Source: Gluconacetobacter diazotrophicus PA1 5 | GTDB lineage: Bacteria; Pseudomonadota; Alphaproteobacteria; Acetobacterales; Acetobacteraceae | Direction of reading: 5' to 3' | DNA length: 64,000 nucleotides | Assembly (NCBI RefSeq): GCF_000067045.1 | Contig: NC_010125.1 | Location: 1,154,001-1,218,000 of the forward strand | Part shown: positions 18,214 to 26,759 of the stretch, piece after piece | Numbering within the stretch: the stretch's first letter is position 1 | Layout of the letters: each line of letters opens with the position of its first letter | Notes under the pieces: generated by a model | What the model was told of the DNA's origin: nothing | Seen by the model: only the letters and a program-made list of their open reading frames with translations | Database searches by the model: none | Position numbers and translations under genes: made by a program

Positions 18214-19872
18214 TTATGGGGGTGTCGGTCCAAACAGCCCGATATCGAGATGCTTGCCCGTCGAATAATTCAGCCCCGCGACGCGGCCGAATTCGATCAC
18301 GTTCAGGCCGTCCCGCCGCAGGCGCGCGCGAAAGGCCGGTTCGTCGCGGCGGTCCACCAGCGCCAGGCCGCAGGCCCGGTTGTCGCGCAGCAGGTCGGCC
18401 GCGGCAACGGGATCGACCAGCGCCGTATTCTGCCCCACCAGGAACACCAGGCTGGGTTCCGAGAACGAGGGCGAGGCCACGATCGTATCCGGGCACGGCC
18501 GGTAATCGTCCACCAGCGCGGCCAGGCGCGGACTGAGCCAGATCGCCTGCAGGTTCGGGATCACGGTCACGAACAGGCCGACATGGATGATTACCGCCGC
18601 CGCGACCGCCGCCATGGCGGCCCGCAGGGGCTGGCGCCCCACCAGCAGCCAGGCGGACACCAGCACCAGCGGCAACGCGCCCAGCGGCACGATCAGCGCC
18701 GCGGGCTCCACCCGATGCTCCAGCCGCCACAGCAGCACAGGCCCCGCCACGGACAGCGCGACCCCCAGCACCAGCCACAGCACGCCGTACACCGCCAGCA
18801 CCACCCGGCCCCACAGCGCGGCCGGCCATGACCAGCGGTCGGGCATGGTCATGATCGCCGCCGCGGTCAGCATCGCGATCGCCGGATAGGTGGGCAGCAC
18901 GTAATGCGGCAGCTTGGTCGCGATGGCTTCGAACACCAGCCAGTGCGGCACGATCCAGCACAGCAGGAAACGCACCGGCGGCGCATGCCGCCGGGCCCAG
19001 ACGAAGGGCAGCGCCATCGCCGCGAAGATCGAGCCGGGCCAGAAGGCGATGGCGAACGCCAGCAGGTGATACCCGGGCGGCAGGCCGTGCGCCTGCTGGC
19101 CATGGGCCACCTTGCCGAGGAAATTGGTTCCCACCGCGCGCGAGAAGAAATCGCCATGGCTGACGACCCCGATCGCGACGCACCAGGGCAGGACGATCGC
19201 CAGCATCACCGCCCAGCCCCACGCGGGCCGCAGCCGGTGCCACCAGTCGATGCGCCGTTCCACCAGCGCCAGCGCCAGCGGCGTGCCGAAGCCCGGGATC
19301 AGCACCACCGGCCCCTTGAGCATCAGCCCCACCCCCAGCGCCGTCCAGTACAGCAGCGCGGCCGAAAGCGGCGTCGGCCGGTCGCGTTCACGGTCCAGAT
19401 AGGCGCGCAGGAGCCCCGTCTGCGCCAGCAGCACCGCCAGCAGCAGGGTGGTGTCGATGGTGGCCATCCGGCCCTCGGCCGTCGTCAGCACCGACACGGC
19501 GAGCAGTCCCGCCGCCAGCAGACCGCTGGCCGGACCGAACAGGGTGGCGCCGATCCAGGCCGTCAGCACCACCACGGCCGTCACCGCCAGCAGCGACGGA
19601 ATGCGATAGGCCCACACCGCATGCTGGCGCAGGGTGCCGGTGGCGGCGACCGAGGCGGCCTCCAGCCAGTAGATGCCGGCGGGCTGCAGATAGCGCGGCT
19701 GGTCCTGGAACCGGACATCGATGAAATTGCCGCTGCGCAGCATCTGCGCGCTGGCTTCCATATAGCGCGGCTCGTCCCGGTCCAGGGGCGGCAGGCTGGC
19801 CCGCCCGGGCAGGAAGATCATGAACGTACACAACGCCAGCATGACGTAATGCCGCAAGGTCAGCCGCGTCAT
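18214..19872 (-). CDS. ArnT/PMT-like glycosyltransferase (GT83 type)
   Basis: 552-residue polytopic inner-membrane protein. The first periplasmic loop has the acidic motif PPLDRDEPRYMEASAQML (about 28-45), as in ArnT and protein O-mannosyltransferases, where an Asp-Glu pair acts in catalysis. About 11-12 helices follow, then a C-terminal periplasmic domain. Such enzymes move a sugar from undecaprenyl phosphate onto lipid A, glycan or protein. The GT2 gene just upstream (10-base gap) would make the lipid-linked donor. The sugar and acceptor are not known. Confidence 0.85.
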   Translation of the reverse strand: MTRLTLRHYVMLALCTFMIFLPGRASLPPLDRDEPRYMEASAQMLRSGNFIDVRFQDQPRYLQPAGIYWLEAASVAATGTLRQHAVWAYRIPSLLAVTAVVVLTAWIGATLFGPASGLLAAGLLAVSVLTTAEGRMATIDTTLLLAVLLAQTGLLRAYLDRERDRPTPLSAALLYWTALGVGLMLKGPVVLIPGFGTPLALALVERRIDWWHRLRPAWGWAVMLAIVLPWCVAIGVVSHGDFFSRAVGTNFLGKVAHGQQAHGLPPGYHLLAFAIAFWPGSIFAAMALPFVWARRHAPPVRFLLCWIVPHWLVFEAIATKLPHYVLPTYPAIAMLTAAAIMTMPDRWSWPAALWGRVVLAVYGVLWLVLGVALSVAGPVLLWRLEHRVEPAALIVPLGALPLVLVSAWLLVGRQPLRAAMAAVAAAVIIHVGLFVTVIPNLQAIWLSPRLAALVDDYRPCPDTIVASPSFSEPSLVFLVGQNTALVDPVAAADLLRDNRACGLALVDRRDEPAFRARLRRDGLNVIEFGRVAGLNYSTGKHLDIGLFGPTPP

Positions 19873-19882
19873 CCGCCGCGCC

Positions 19883-20632
19883 CTAGCGTTCGGTGATATG
19901 ATGGGGAAGCCGTGTGCGGTTGTTCAGCCACATCACGCCCAGAAGGTCGCGGATACCGACCAGCGCGCGGTTCAGGTTGGTGTATTTGGAATGCCCGTGC
20001 AGACGGTTGCGGTGCCGCACCGGCCGGCACAGCAGGGGCACGCCCTGCCGCCCCAGCAGCGCGGGCAGGAAGCGATGCAGCCCCTCGAACTGCGGCAGGC
20101 GCAGGAAATCCGCGCGCAGGAATACCTTCAGCGGTGCGCCGGTATCGGGGCAGCCGTCGCGCAGCAGCCGGCCGCGCAGGCCGTTGGCAAAGCGCGTCGC
20201 AAACCGGCGCGACAGCGTATCGCGGCGCCGCAGCCGGACACCCACGACCAGCGGCGCGCGGCCCGGCGCATTCCGCGCCAGGTCCAGCATATCGGCGATT
20301 TCCGAAGGATCGTCCTGCCCGTCGCCGTCGATCGTCGCGATCCAGCGCCCGTGCGCGGCCTCGATCCCCGTACGCAGGGCGGCGGATTTTCCAAGCCGGC
20401 GATCGTGGCAGAGGACCCGCAGGCCGGGCAGCACACCCTCGGCCCGGGCAGCCAGCAGGGCGTCCACGGTGCCGTCGGTGCTGCCGTCATCGACGAAGAC
20501 GACTTCGCACGGCGGCAGGGAGCGGAGCGATTCGGCCAGTTCGGCACAGACGGGCCGAATGTTCTCCGCCTCGTTCAGGACGGCCGCCACGATCGAAAGG
20601 ACGGGCTCCGAACGATCAGGGGATGAGGACAC
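19883..20632 (-). CDS. Family 2 glycosyltransferase (polyprenyl-phosphate sugar synthase type)
   Basis: 249 residues from a GTG start. GT-A fold motifs are clear: VAAVLNEAENIRPV, FVDDGSTDGTVDAL (nucleotide and metal binding) and ATIDGDGQDDP, followed by the conserved Arg-rich RRRDTLSRRFATRFANGLR. It resembles DPM1/ArnC-type enzymes that attach a sugar to a polyprenyl phosphate at the inner membrane. It has no clear C-terminal membrane helices, so it is the short form. It pairs with the downstream ArnT-like transferase. The atpF gene ends 20 bases upstream on the same strand. Confidence 0.87.
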   Translation of the reverse strand: MSSSPDRSEPVLSIVAAVLNEAENIRPVCAELAESLRSLPPCEVVFVDDGSTDGTVDALLAARAEGVLPGLRVLCHDRRLGKSAALRTGIEAAHGRWIATIDGDGQDDPSEIADMLDLARNAPGRAPLVVGVRLRRRDTLSRRFATRFANGLRGRLLRDGCPDTGAPLKVFLRADFLRLPQFEGLHRFLPALLGRQGVPLLCRPVRHRNRLHGHSKYTNLNRALVGIRDLLGVMWLNNRTRLPHHITER

Positions 20633-20652
20633 GGTCAGAAGGGCGACCCCGG

Positions 20653-21147
20653 TCAGGCGGCGCGGTGGGACAGGGCCGACGGCAGGTCGGCGATCGCCCG
20701 ATCGACGATCGCATGGTCCGCGCCGGCCGGAAGCGCCGTGGCCAGCACATCGCGCGTGGCCTGGATCGCCACGTCGATCGCGACCTGCCGGACCTCGCGC
20801 ACCGCGCTGCGTTCCGAGGCCGCGATGCGGTCACGGGCCATCTGTTCGCGGCGGGTGGCAACGGCTTCGGCCTCGCGACGGGCCTCGTCGGCAATGCGCG
20901 CGGCCTCGATCAGCGAATGCTCGACCAGGGCGCGGGCCTCGACCATCGCGGTTTCACGCTCGCGGGTCGCGTCTTCCAGCATCTGCTCGGCCTCGCGACG
21001 CAGGCGCGCGGCCTCGTCCAGGTCGGCGCGGATGCGGTCGGCGCGGCTGTCCAGGGCGGCGGCCAGCGGCGTCCAGAGCTTCTTGCCGAACAGGACGAAG
21101 AAGAGGACGAAGGCGACGGCCGACCAGAAACGGGGTTCATGCAGCAT
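20653..21147 (-). CDS. atpF: ATP synthase F0 subunit b
   Basis: 164 residues. One N-terminal membrane helix (RFWSAVAFVLFFVLFGKKLWTPL) is followed by a long charged coiled coil (about 40-150, rich in Arg, Glu and Ala). This is the peripheral stalk subunit that holds F1 static against the rotor. It is the last gene of the F0 set; the F1 genes are not next to it, as is usual in alphaproteobacteria. It lies 30 bases after the b' gene. Paired b and b' genes are typical of alphaproteobacteria and cyanobacteria. Confidence 0.95.
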   Translation of the reverse strand: MLHEPRFWSAVAFVLFFVLFGKKLWTPLAAALDSRADRIRADLDEAARLRREAEQMLEDATRERETAMVEARALVEHSLIEAARIADEARREAEAVATRREQMARDRIAASERSAVREVRQVAIDVAIQATRDVLATALPAGADHAIVDRAIADLPSALSHRAA

Positions 21148-21177
21148 GGTCTTGGACCTGTTCCTTTGCGTCCGCGA

Positions 21178-21789
21178 TCAGAAACCGTGCGCCGTCGCGG
21201 CGTCGTCGACCCGGCGGGCCAGTTGGTCGGCCGGAACCGACGTGCCGGACAGCTGATGAACCAAGGCCTGCGCGGTATCGTCCGCGATCTGGCGCAGCGA
21301 CCCCAGGGCCGCGGCGCGCGCCGCGGCCACCCGGGCCTCGGCATCACGGATTTCCGCCGCGAGGCGGGCATTCATGTTCTGTGTCTCGTGAAGGGCGGCG
21401 AGACGGGCGTCCTCGACCACCTTTTCGACATTGGCCTGCGCTTCGGCCATCGCGGCGCGACGGGCCTGGTGCAGTTCGTCCACCGCCGCGTCGGCTTCAT
21501 CCTTGGCGCGATGGGCGATATCCAGGTCGTTTTCGATCGTCTGGCGCCGGTTGGCCAGCACCCGGTCAACCTTCGGCAGGGCCGAACGGCTGAGCAGCAG
21601 GTAGAGGACCAGGAAGATCACGCCACCCCAGACCACCTGACCGATGATCAGGGGGTTGGCAAAATCAAGCTGCGGCATGCCCACGGCGCGCGCGCCCGGC
21701 GCGGCCATCGCCATAACGGGCAGGGCCAGCGCGGACGACGTCAGGAGCGACGCCGCCTTGCGGGTGATCGACACCGCGGAACGTGCCAT
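21178..21789 (-). CDS. atpF': ATP synthase F0 subunit b'
   Basis: 203 residues. A hydrophobic N-terminus with a possible signal-like lead (about 10-32) precedes the membrane helix (PLIIGQVVWGGVIFLVLYLLLSRSALP) and a long coiled coil (about 75-175). This is the second stalk subunit, forming a heterodimer with b. It is longer than the usual 160 residues because of the N-terminal lead. GGAGG precedes the ATG. It sits between the c and b genes, the standard order. Confidence 0.93.
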   Translation of the reverse strand: MARSAVSITRKAASLLTSSALALPVMAMAAPGARAVGMPQLDFANPLIIGQVVWGGVIFLVLYLLLSRSALPKVDRVLANRRQTIENDLDIAHRAKDEADAAVDELHQARRAAMAEAQANVEKVVEDARLAALHETQNMNARLAAEIRDAEARVAAARAAALGSLRQIADDTAQALVHQLSGTSVPADQLARRVDDAATAHGF

Positions 21790-21803
21790 TTCGGCCTCCG
21801 TTC

Positions 21804-22028
21804 TTAGACGAACAGGATCAGGAAGGCGATGAGCAGGGCGTACAGGGCAACGGCTTCCGTCAGGGCGAAGCCCAGCATGCCCAGGCCGAACACGTGCGGA
21901 CGCGCGGCCGGATTGCGGGCGATGCTGCTGACCAGCGTGGAGAAGATGTTACCCAGGCCGATGCCGACGCCGGCGAGGGCGATAACGGCGATACCGGCAC
22001 CAATTTCCCGGGCTGCAGCGATGTCCAT
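21804..22028 (-). CDS. atpE: ATP synthase F0 subunit c
   Basis: 74 residues in two membrane helices joined by the polar loop SIARNP (Arg38-Asn39-Pro40). The proton-carrying carboxylate is Glu58 in [13 protein letters not shown]. The glycine-rich first helix ([16 protein letters not shown]) matches the c-ring contact surface. There is no sodium-binding signature, so proton coupling is expected. AAGGAAAG lies upstream of the ATG. This subunit is needed in several copies per enzyme, so stronger translation than its neighbours is likely. Confidence 0.97.
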   Translation of the reverse strand: MDIAAAREIGAGIAVIALAGVGIGLGNIFSTLVSSIARNPAARPHVFGLGMLGFALTEAVALYALLIAFLILFV

Positions 22029-22083
22029 AGCGAGGCTTTCCTTGGTTGTTCAGGCGTTCAAAGAGGCTGGGGATACGTCGCGA

Positions 22084-22833
22084 TCAGTGCGCGACCGCCT
22101 CCCGCAGGTAGATGCAGGTGAGAATGGCGAAGACATAGGCCTGCAGCGCACCCACTAGCAATTCAAGTGCCATCAACGCGACATTGATGACCACCGGCCC
22201 GACGGCGAGCACGTCGCCGAACAGTCCGAGCCCGGCCAGCATGATCGTGAAGGCGGCGAACATTTCCAGCATCACGTGACCGGCGACCATGTTGGCGAAC
22301 AGACGGATCGACAGGCTGACGGGACGGGAAAGGAATGAGAGGATTTCGATCGGCACCAGCAGTGGGGCCAGGGCGACGGGCGCCCCCGCCGGCATGAAAT
22401 GCGCGAAGAACTTCGGGCCCTGCGCCTTGAGCGAGACGATGACCGCCAGCACGAACACCAGCAGCGCGAGCGCGAGCGTCACGGCGATATGGCTGGTAAA
22501 GGCGAACGAGAAGGGCAGCAGGCCGAGATAGTTGCCGGCCAGGATGAAGAAGAACAGCGTAAAGATGAACGGGAAGAACGCCCGACCCTCGGGCCCGATC
22601 GTGTCCACCGCCATGTCATGGATGAAATCGTAGCAGATTTCCGCCGCCGCCTGCAGGCGGCCGGGCACGATGGCGGCGGGACGCATGCCGACATACAGGA
22701 ACGCCAGGACCAGGACGGACGCCACGATCATCATGACGGGCGACTGGCTGAAGCGCAAGGATTCGCCCAGTCCGCCCAGGACGGGATGGAGTTCGAACTG
22801 ACCCAGTGCGTCGATGGTGGATCCAGCCGCCAA
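22084..22833 (-). CDS. atpB: ATP synthase F0 subunit a
   Basis: 249 residues with five to six membrane helices. The key block LSLSIRLFANMVAGHVML holds the essential Arg that faces the c-ring glutamate, and the C-terminal helix has LELLVGALQAYVFAILTCIYL with the conserved Gln. It forms the two proton half-channels. The start is a TTG at 22833, an unusual codon shared with atpI. The N-terminal helix MAAGSTIDALGQFELHPVL is the usual periplasmic lead. It lies 30 bases after atpI and 55 before atpE. Confidence 0.95.
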   Translation of the reverse strand: MAAGSTIDALGQFELHPVLGGLGESLRFSQSPVMMIVASVLVLAFLYVGMRPAAIVPGRLQAAAEICYDFIHDMAVDTIGPEGRAFFPFIFTLFFFILAGNYLGLLPFSFAFTSHIAVTLALALLVFVLAVIVSLKAQGPKFFAHFMPAGAPVALAPLLVPIEILSFLSRPVSLSIRLFANMVAGHVMLEMFAAFTIMLAGLGLFGDVLAVGPVVINVALMALELLVGALQAYVFAILTCIYLREAVAH

Positions 22834-22863
22834 CTTCGTCTTCCCTCTACCGCGCCGGCCCGC

Positions 22864-23190
22864 CTACGGGTCCGGCTTGTCCCCCGGCGTGTCCATGGGC
22901 CTGACCAGACGCCAGACATTCAGCACACCCGCAGCACCGCCCAGGAACGAGAACAGGATCAGGAAAGCCGGACGGCTGCCCAGCCATCGATCCAGCCCCC
23001 ACCCGACCGCGACGCCGACCACAAGGGCGGAGACCATCTCGGTGCCAGCCCTGAGGGCGAACCCCAGGACAGACATGTCGCTGCCCTGCGTCGTCGCCCC
23101 CTGCGTCTCCCGGCCGGAAATATTCCGGTCCCGGGCCTGCCGCAGGCGCGCGTCGAAGGACTGACGGGAACTGTCCGTATCCTTACCCAA
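22864..23190 (-). CDS. atpI: AtpI, ATP synthase assembly or regulatory protein
   Basis: 108 residues. A polar N-terminus (about 1-38) is followed by two membrane helices (about 48-70 and 76-98) with the pair GWGLDRWLGSRP between them, as in the AtpI/ATPase gene 1 family. It is thought to help assemble the c-ring. The start is TTG at 23190, supported by a strong GGAGG 8 bases upstream. It is first in the F0 operon. A sigma70-like promoter lies 30 bases ahead. Confidence 0.9.
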   Translation of the reverse strand: MGKDTDSSRQSFDARLRQARDRNISGRETQGATTQGSDMSVLGFALRAGTEMVSALVVGVAVGWGLDRWLGSRPAFLILFSFLGGAAGVLNVWRLVRPMDTPGDKPDP

Positions 23191-23219
23191 AATTCACACC
23201 TCCAGGCAGGTGCAGGCGC

Positions 23220-23248
23220 TAGCTAACGACGCGGCATGAGGCTGTCAA
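23220..23248 (-). promoter_or_regulatory. Likely promoter of the atp F0 operon
   Basis: On the minus strand, TTGACA (23248-23243) and TAGCTA (23225-23220) with an exact 17-base spacer. The -10 lies 30 bases before the atpI TTG. The -35 is a perfect consensus match. Confidence 0.65.
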
Positions 23249-23363
23249 GCGACCGGTCGTATTTGATATTGGGGAAAACAGGGATGTTCCGTCCCGGGTT
23301 GCATGCATTCGTGACGTATATGCATTCATAACATAACTGTCATGCCGCGAACGCATAATTGTG

Positions 23364-24146
23364 TCACGGGTGGGCACTCGCCCCCGGGATCTCGTCATAG
23401 GCCGCGCTGCCGGGGAAGGCGCCGGGCATCGGCGCGTCGGGAGGGGCGACCCGCATGGTCTGCCCGGCCGAGGGCCCGATGTCGCGCGCGTCGATCGCCG
23501 TTCCCAACGCGCCGGTGCTGCCGTTGCCCACGGCATAGAGCGGACGGCCGGGCTGCAGCCAGGCGGCCAGGCGCGCGGCCTCGGCCGCCGTCAGGTAAAT
23601 GGCGCTGTAGTCCTGCATCACCGCGCCGATCAATTGCCCGTGCAGGCTGTAGAGCGGCGCGCGCACCGTGCCGTCCACCACGATGTCCGGCCCGCTGGTG
23701 GGCGTGGGCAGGCGGACCGAGACGGCCCCCGCATCCTCGATACGGCGGCCGCGCGGGCCATCGACCGCATAGGCCCGCACGATCGGCAGGGTACGGCCCC
23801 GCAGGCCGCTGACCGAAACCCGGTCGCCCGGCTTGACCAGCCCGGCAATGGCCAGCCCGAGTTCGTGCGAGCAGAGGATTTCCGTCCCGTCGGTCAGGAT
23901 CAGCCCGTCCACGTCACCCGCCGGCGTGGGCAGGTAATGCGCGACCGTGCCCGAGGTGACGGGAAGCGGGGAAAAGTCGTAGGCCGAAACCGGCTGCCCC
24001 GTGGACACCGCGGCAGCGGGCGCTGCGGCGGGACGCGCGGGCGCGGCCGACGGCCGGGCGGCCGCCGATCCGGCCAGCAGGACGGACAGGCCGGCCGCCA
24101 CCGGAAGAAGGGGGAAACGGCGGAACATATCCTGGAACATTTCCAT
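23364..24146 (-). CDS. Exported protein of unknown function (OB-like)
   Basis: 260 residues. A signal peptide (about 1-31, [20 protein letters not shown]) precedes an Ala/Pro-rich linker (about 32-50). The rest alternates short strands: ...[29 protein letters not shown], then [24 protein letters not shown]. This resembles an OB-fold that may bind a ligand or nucleic acid. The function is not known. It lies 90 bases after purH on the same strand and is followed by the atpI promoter. The C-terminus is Pro/Ala-rich. Confidence 0.65.
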   Translation of the reverse strand: MEMFQDMFRRFPLLPVAAGLSVLLAGSAAARPSAAPARPAAAPAAAVSTGQPVSAYDFSPLPVTSGTVAHYLPTPAGDVDGLILTDGTEILCSHELGLAIAGLVKPGDRVSVSGLRGRTLPIVRAYAVDGPRGRRIEDAGAVSVRLPTPTSGPDIVVDGTVRAPLYSLHGQLIGAVMQDYSAIYLTAAEAARLAAWLQPGRPLYAVGNGSTGALGTAIDARDIGPSAGQTMRVAPPDAPMPGAFPGSAAYDEIPGASAHP

Positions 24147-24235
24147 GCCTGGTCTCGTCTCTGCGTGGTCGTCGTGCGTGGGGCGGAACAGTCAAGTCGA
24201 TCCCGCCCGGCGCGACAATCCCCGCTTGCGTCGGA

Positions 24236-25813
24236 TCAGTGCCGGAAGTGGCGCATACCTGTGAACACCATGGCGATGCCCGCCCGGTCGGCGGCGGCGA
24301 TGACCTCGTCATCGCGGATCGATCCGCCCGGCTGGATCACCGCCGTGGCGCCGGCCGCGATCGCGGCCTCCAGCCCGTCGGCGAAGGGGAAAAACGCGTC
24401 CGACGCCACCACGCTGCCCGTCGTCAGCGGCTGGTCCAGGCCGGCGGCCCGGGCGGCTTCCGCCCCCTTGATCGCGGCGATGCGCGCCGAGTCCACGCGG
24501 CTCATCTGCCCCGCGCCGATGCCGGCGGTCGCCTGGCCCTTGGCATAGACGATGGCGTTCGACTTCACATGCTTGCCGACGCGGAAGGCGAAGATCAGAT
24601 CCGCCATCTCGGCCTCGGTCGGGGCGCGGCGGGTCACCACCTTCAGGCCGGCGGGGACGATCCGGCCATTGTCGCGGGTCTGCGCCAGGAAGCCGCCGGC
24701 GACCGAACGGATGGCCACCCCGCCCACGGACGGGTCGGGCATCGCGCCGGTCAGCAGCAGGCGCAGGTTCTTCTTCTTCGCCAGGATCGCCTGGGCCTCC
24801 TCCGTCGCGTCGGGGGCGACGATGACCTCGGTGAAGATGGCCGCGATGCGCGCGGCGGCGTCGGCGTCCAGCGTGCGGTTCAGCGCGACGATGCCGCCGA
24901 AGGCCGAGACCGGATCGCAGCGCAGCGCCAGGTCCCAGGCCGCCGACAGCGTATCGGCGGTGGCGACGCCGCAGGGATTGGCGTGCTTGACGATCACCAC
25001 CGCCGGGCCGTCGAATTCCGCCACGGCCTCGAACGCCGCATCGGTATCGTTCAGGTTGTTGTAGGACAGGGATTTGCCCTGCACCTGGCGGGCGGTGGCC
25101 ACACCGGGCCGGCTGCTGCCGTCGGCATAGAAGGCCGCCTGCTGGTGCGGATTTTCGCCATAGCGCAGGCTTTCGCGGCGCAGGCCCGCGACGGCCAGGC
25201 GTTCCGGCAGCACGTCGCCGCGCTGCACGGCGAACCACGCCGCGATGGCGGAATCATAGGCGGCGGTGCGGGCATAGGCCGCGCCGGCCAGCGCGCGCCG
25301 CGCCGCAAGCGTGGTGCCGCCCTGGGCCAGCGCGTCGATCACCGCGCCGTACTGCGCCGGATCGGTCAGCACCACGACATGGCCGTGGTTCTTGGCCGCC
25401 GCGCGGATCAGGGCGGGGCCGCCGATATCGATGTTCTCGATGCAGTCCTCTTCCCCCGCGCCGGAGGCCACCGTGGCCTCGAACGGGTAGAGGTTCACCG
25501 CGACCAGGTCGATCGGCGCGATCCCGTGTTCGTCCATCTGCGCCAGATGGGCCGGCAGGTCGCGGCGGCCCAGGATGCCGCCATGGATCTGCGGCACCAG
25601 GGTCTTCACCCGCCCGTCGAGAATTTCGGGAAAGCCGGTATGGTCCGACACCTCGGTCACCTTCAGTCCGGCCTCGCGCAGCGCACGGGCCGAGCCCCCG
25701 GTCGAGAGGATTTCCGCCCCATGGGCGATCAGGGCGCGGGCGAGGTCGAGCAACCCCGCCTTGTCGGAAACGGAAATCAGGGCGCGGCGGACCGGCACGG
25801 GCGTCTGGGTCAT
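24236..25813 (-). CDS. purH: Bifunctional AICAR transformylase / IMP cyclohydrolase
   Basis: 525 residues, the usual size. The N-terminal cyclohydrolase domain (about 1-200) has [15 protein letters not shown] and [14 protein letters not shown]. The C-terminal transformylase domain has the catalytic Lys-His pair in [12 protein letters not shown], and [25 protein letters not shown]. It performs the last two steps of IMP synthesis using 10-formyl-THF. I chose the ATG at 25813; the frame stays open upstream but reads non-conserved sequence. A dispersed repeat separates it from pabC, whose product feeds folate to this enzyme. Confidence 0.96.
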   Translation of the reverse strand: MTQTPVPVRRALISVSDKAGLLDLARALIAHGAEILSTGGSARALREAGLKVTEVSDHTGFPEILDGRVKTLVPQIHGGILGRRDLPAHLAQMDEHGIAPIDLVAVNLYPFEATVASGAGEEDCIENIDIGGPALIRAAAKNHGHVVVLTDPAQYGAVIDALAQGGTTLAARRALAGAAYARTAAYDSAIAAWFAVQRGDVLPERLAVAGLRRESLRYGENPHQQAAFYADGSSRPGVATARQVQGKSLSYNNLNDTDAAFEAVAEFDGPAVVIVKHANPCGVATADTLSAAWDLALRCDPVSAFGGIVALNRTLDADAAARIAAIFTEVIVAPDATEEAQAILAKKKNLRLLLTGAMPDPSVGGVAIRSVAGGFLAQTRDNGRIVPAGLKVVTRRAPTEAEMADLIFAFRVGKHVKSNAIVYAKGQATAGIGAGQMSRVDSARIAAIKGAEAARAAGLDQPLTTGSVVASDAFFPFADGLEAAIAAGATAVIQPGGSIRDDEVIAAADRAGIAMVFTGMRHFRH

Positions 25814-25879
25814 CGCGGGAAGCGACCTTTCACATGGACGGGCGGCAAAGCCCGCGTCCTTATCCAACCTGGACCACGG

Positions 25880-25970
25880 GAGCAAGGCTGGGCATGATGC
25901 CCCGCACCCCGAACGATTGGGTTTCCAAAGGGCTCGGCCCTTTGGCGGGTCAAGGGCTGAGCCCTTGTAC
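25880..25970 (-). repeat. Dispersed palindromic element, copy B (reverse)
   Basis: Reverse-orientation copy. It holds two perfect hairpins, CCAAAGGGC-TCG-GCCCTTTGG (25925-25945) and CAAGGGC-TGA-GCCCTTG (25951-25967), then the shared GGCATGATGCC core. The pabC stop codon (25950-25952) overlaps the second hairpin, so the last residues of PabC are encoded inside the element. Confidence 0.75.
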
Positions 25971-26759
25971 ACACGCCCGAATGTCCTCGACCAACCCCGG
26001 CAGAACAGACAACGCCATCCCGTCCAGACTGACAACCGGACGCACCGACAGGCTGTTGACCAGCACCACACCCCCTGCCCCCCGCAGATCGTCGGGTATC
26101 AGCGAGGCCTCCTCCACCATGCAAGCCGCCAGCAGCACGGCGCGAGCGATCCCCGGCAAGGCGCCGTCGCCGACCGGCGGCGTGACCAGGCGCCCCTGGT
26201 GATGGACCAGCACCGTGCTGACCGTGCTTTCGGCCACCCGCCCCGCCGCGTTCAGCAGCAGCGCGTCATCCGCGCCGCGCTGTTCGGCCTCCAGCCGGGC
26301 CAGGATGTTGGGCAGGTAATTCAGGCTCTTGACCCGCGAGAGCGGGGATGCCGCATCCCGCCGGACGCGGGTGCTGACCACCAGGCGGGCCGGTCCCGGG
26401 GCGGGCGCCGGGGGAAAGGGCACGATCAGCAGGCTGGGTTGCGGAGAGGCGGGCGGGAACAGGCCGCGCGGGCCGCAGCCGCGCGTCAGAGTCAGGCGCA
26501 GCGCGCCTTCGGCCAGCGCATTGTGCCGCACCACCTGGCGCAACGCGTCCTCGATCCGGTCCAGGTCGGGGCCCGGAAACATCAGCAGGTCCGCACCCTG
26601 GCACAGCCGGTCGAGATGCCGGGCCAGATGGGCGATGCGCCCCCCCGCGACGCGCATCGTCTCGAACAGTCCGTCACCCAGGGTCAGGCCGCGATCGGCG
26701 GGATCGATCCGCGCCCGGTCCGCCGGGACCAGCCCGTCATTCAGCCACAGCATCGTCAT
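25950..26759 (-). CDS. pabC: Aminodeoxychorismate lyase (class IV aminotransferase fold)
   Basis: 269 residues. The PLP-binding Lys is in [21 protein letters not shown], and the family blocks [16 protein letters not shown] and [37 protein letters not shown] are clear. It makes 4-aminobenzoate from aminodeoxychorismate for folate. Its ATG overlaps the pabB stop (ATGA), implying translational coupling. The last residues come from a dispersed repeat. A branched-chain aminotransferase has the same fold, but the neighbour supports PabC. Confidence 0.9.
   Translation of the reverse strand: MTMLWLNDGLVPADRARIDPADRGLTLGDGLFETMRVAGGRIAHLARHLDRLCQGADLLMFPGPDLDRIEDALRQVVRHNALAEGALRLTLTRGCGPRGLFPPASPQPSLLIVPFPPAPAPGPARLVVSTRVRRDAASPLSRVKSLNYLPNILARLEAEQRGADDALLLNAAGRVAESTVSTVLVHHQGRLVTPPVGDGALPGIARAVLLAACMVEEASLIPDDLRGAGGVVLVNSLSVRPVVSLDGMALSVLPGLVEDIRACVQGLSP

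Noticed and set aside
18195-18215. Hairpin plus T-run resembling an intrinsic terminator
   Set aside because: The T-run is on the plus strand, while both flanking genes are on the minus strand. It is part of the dispersed repeat.
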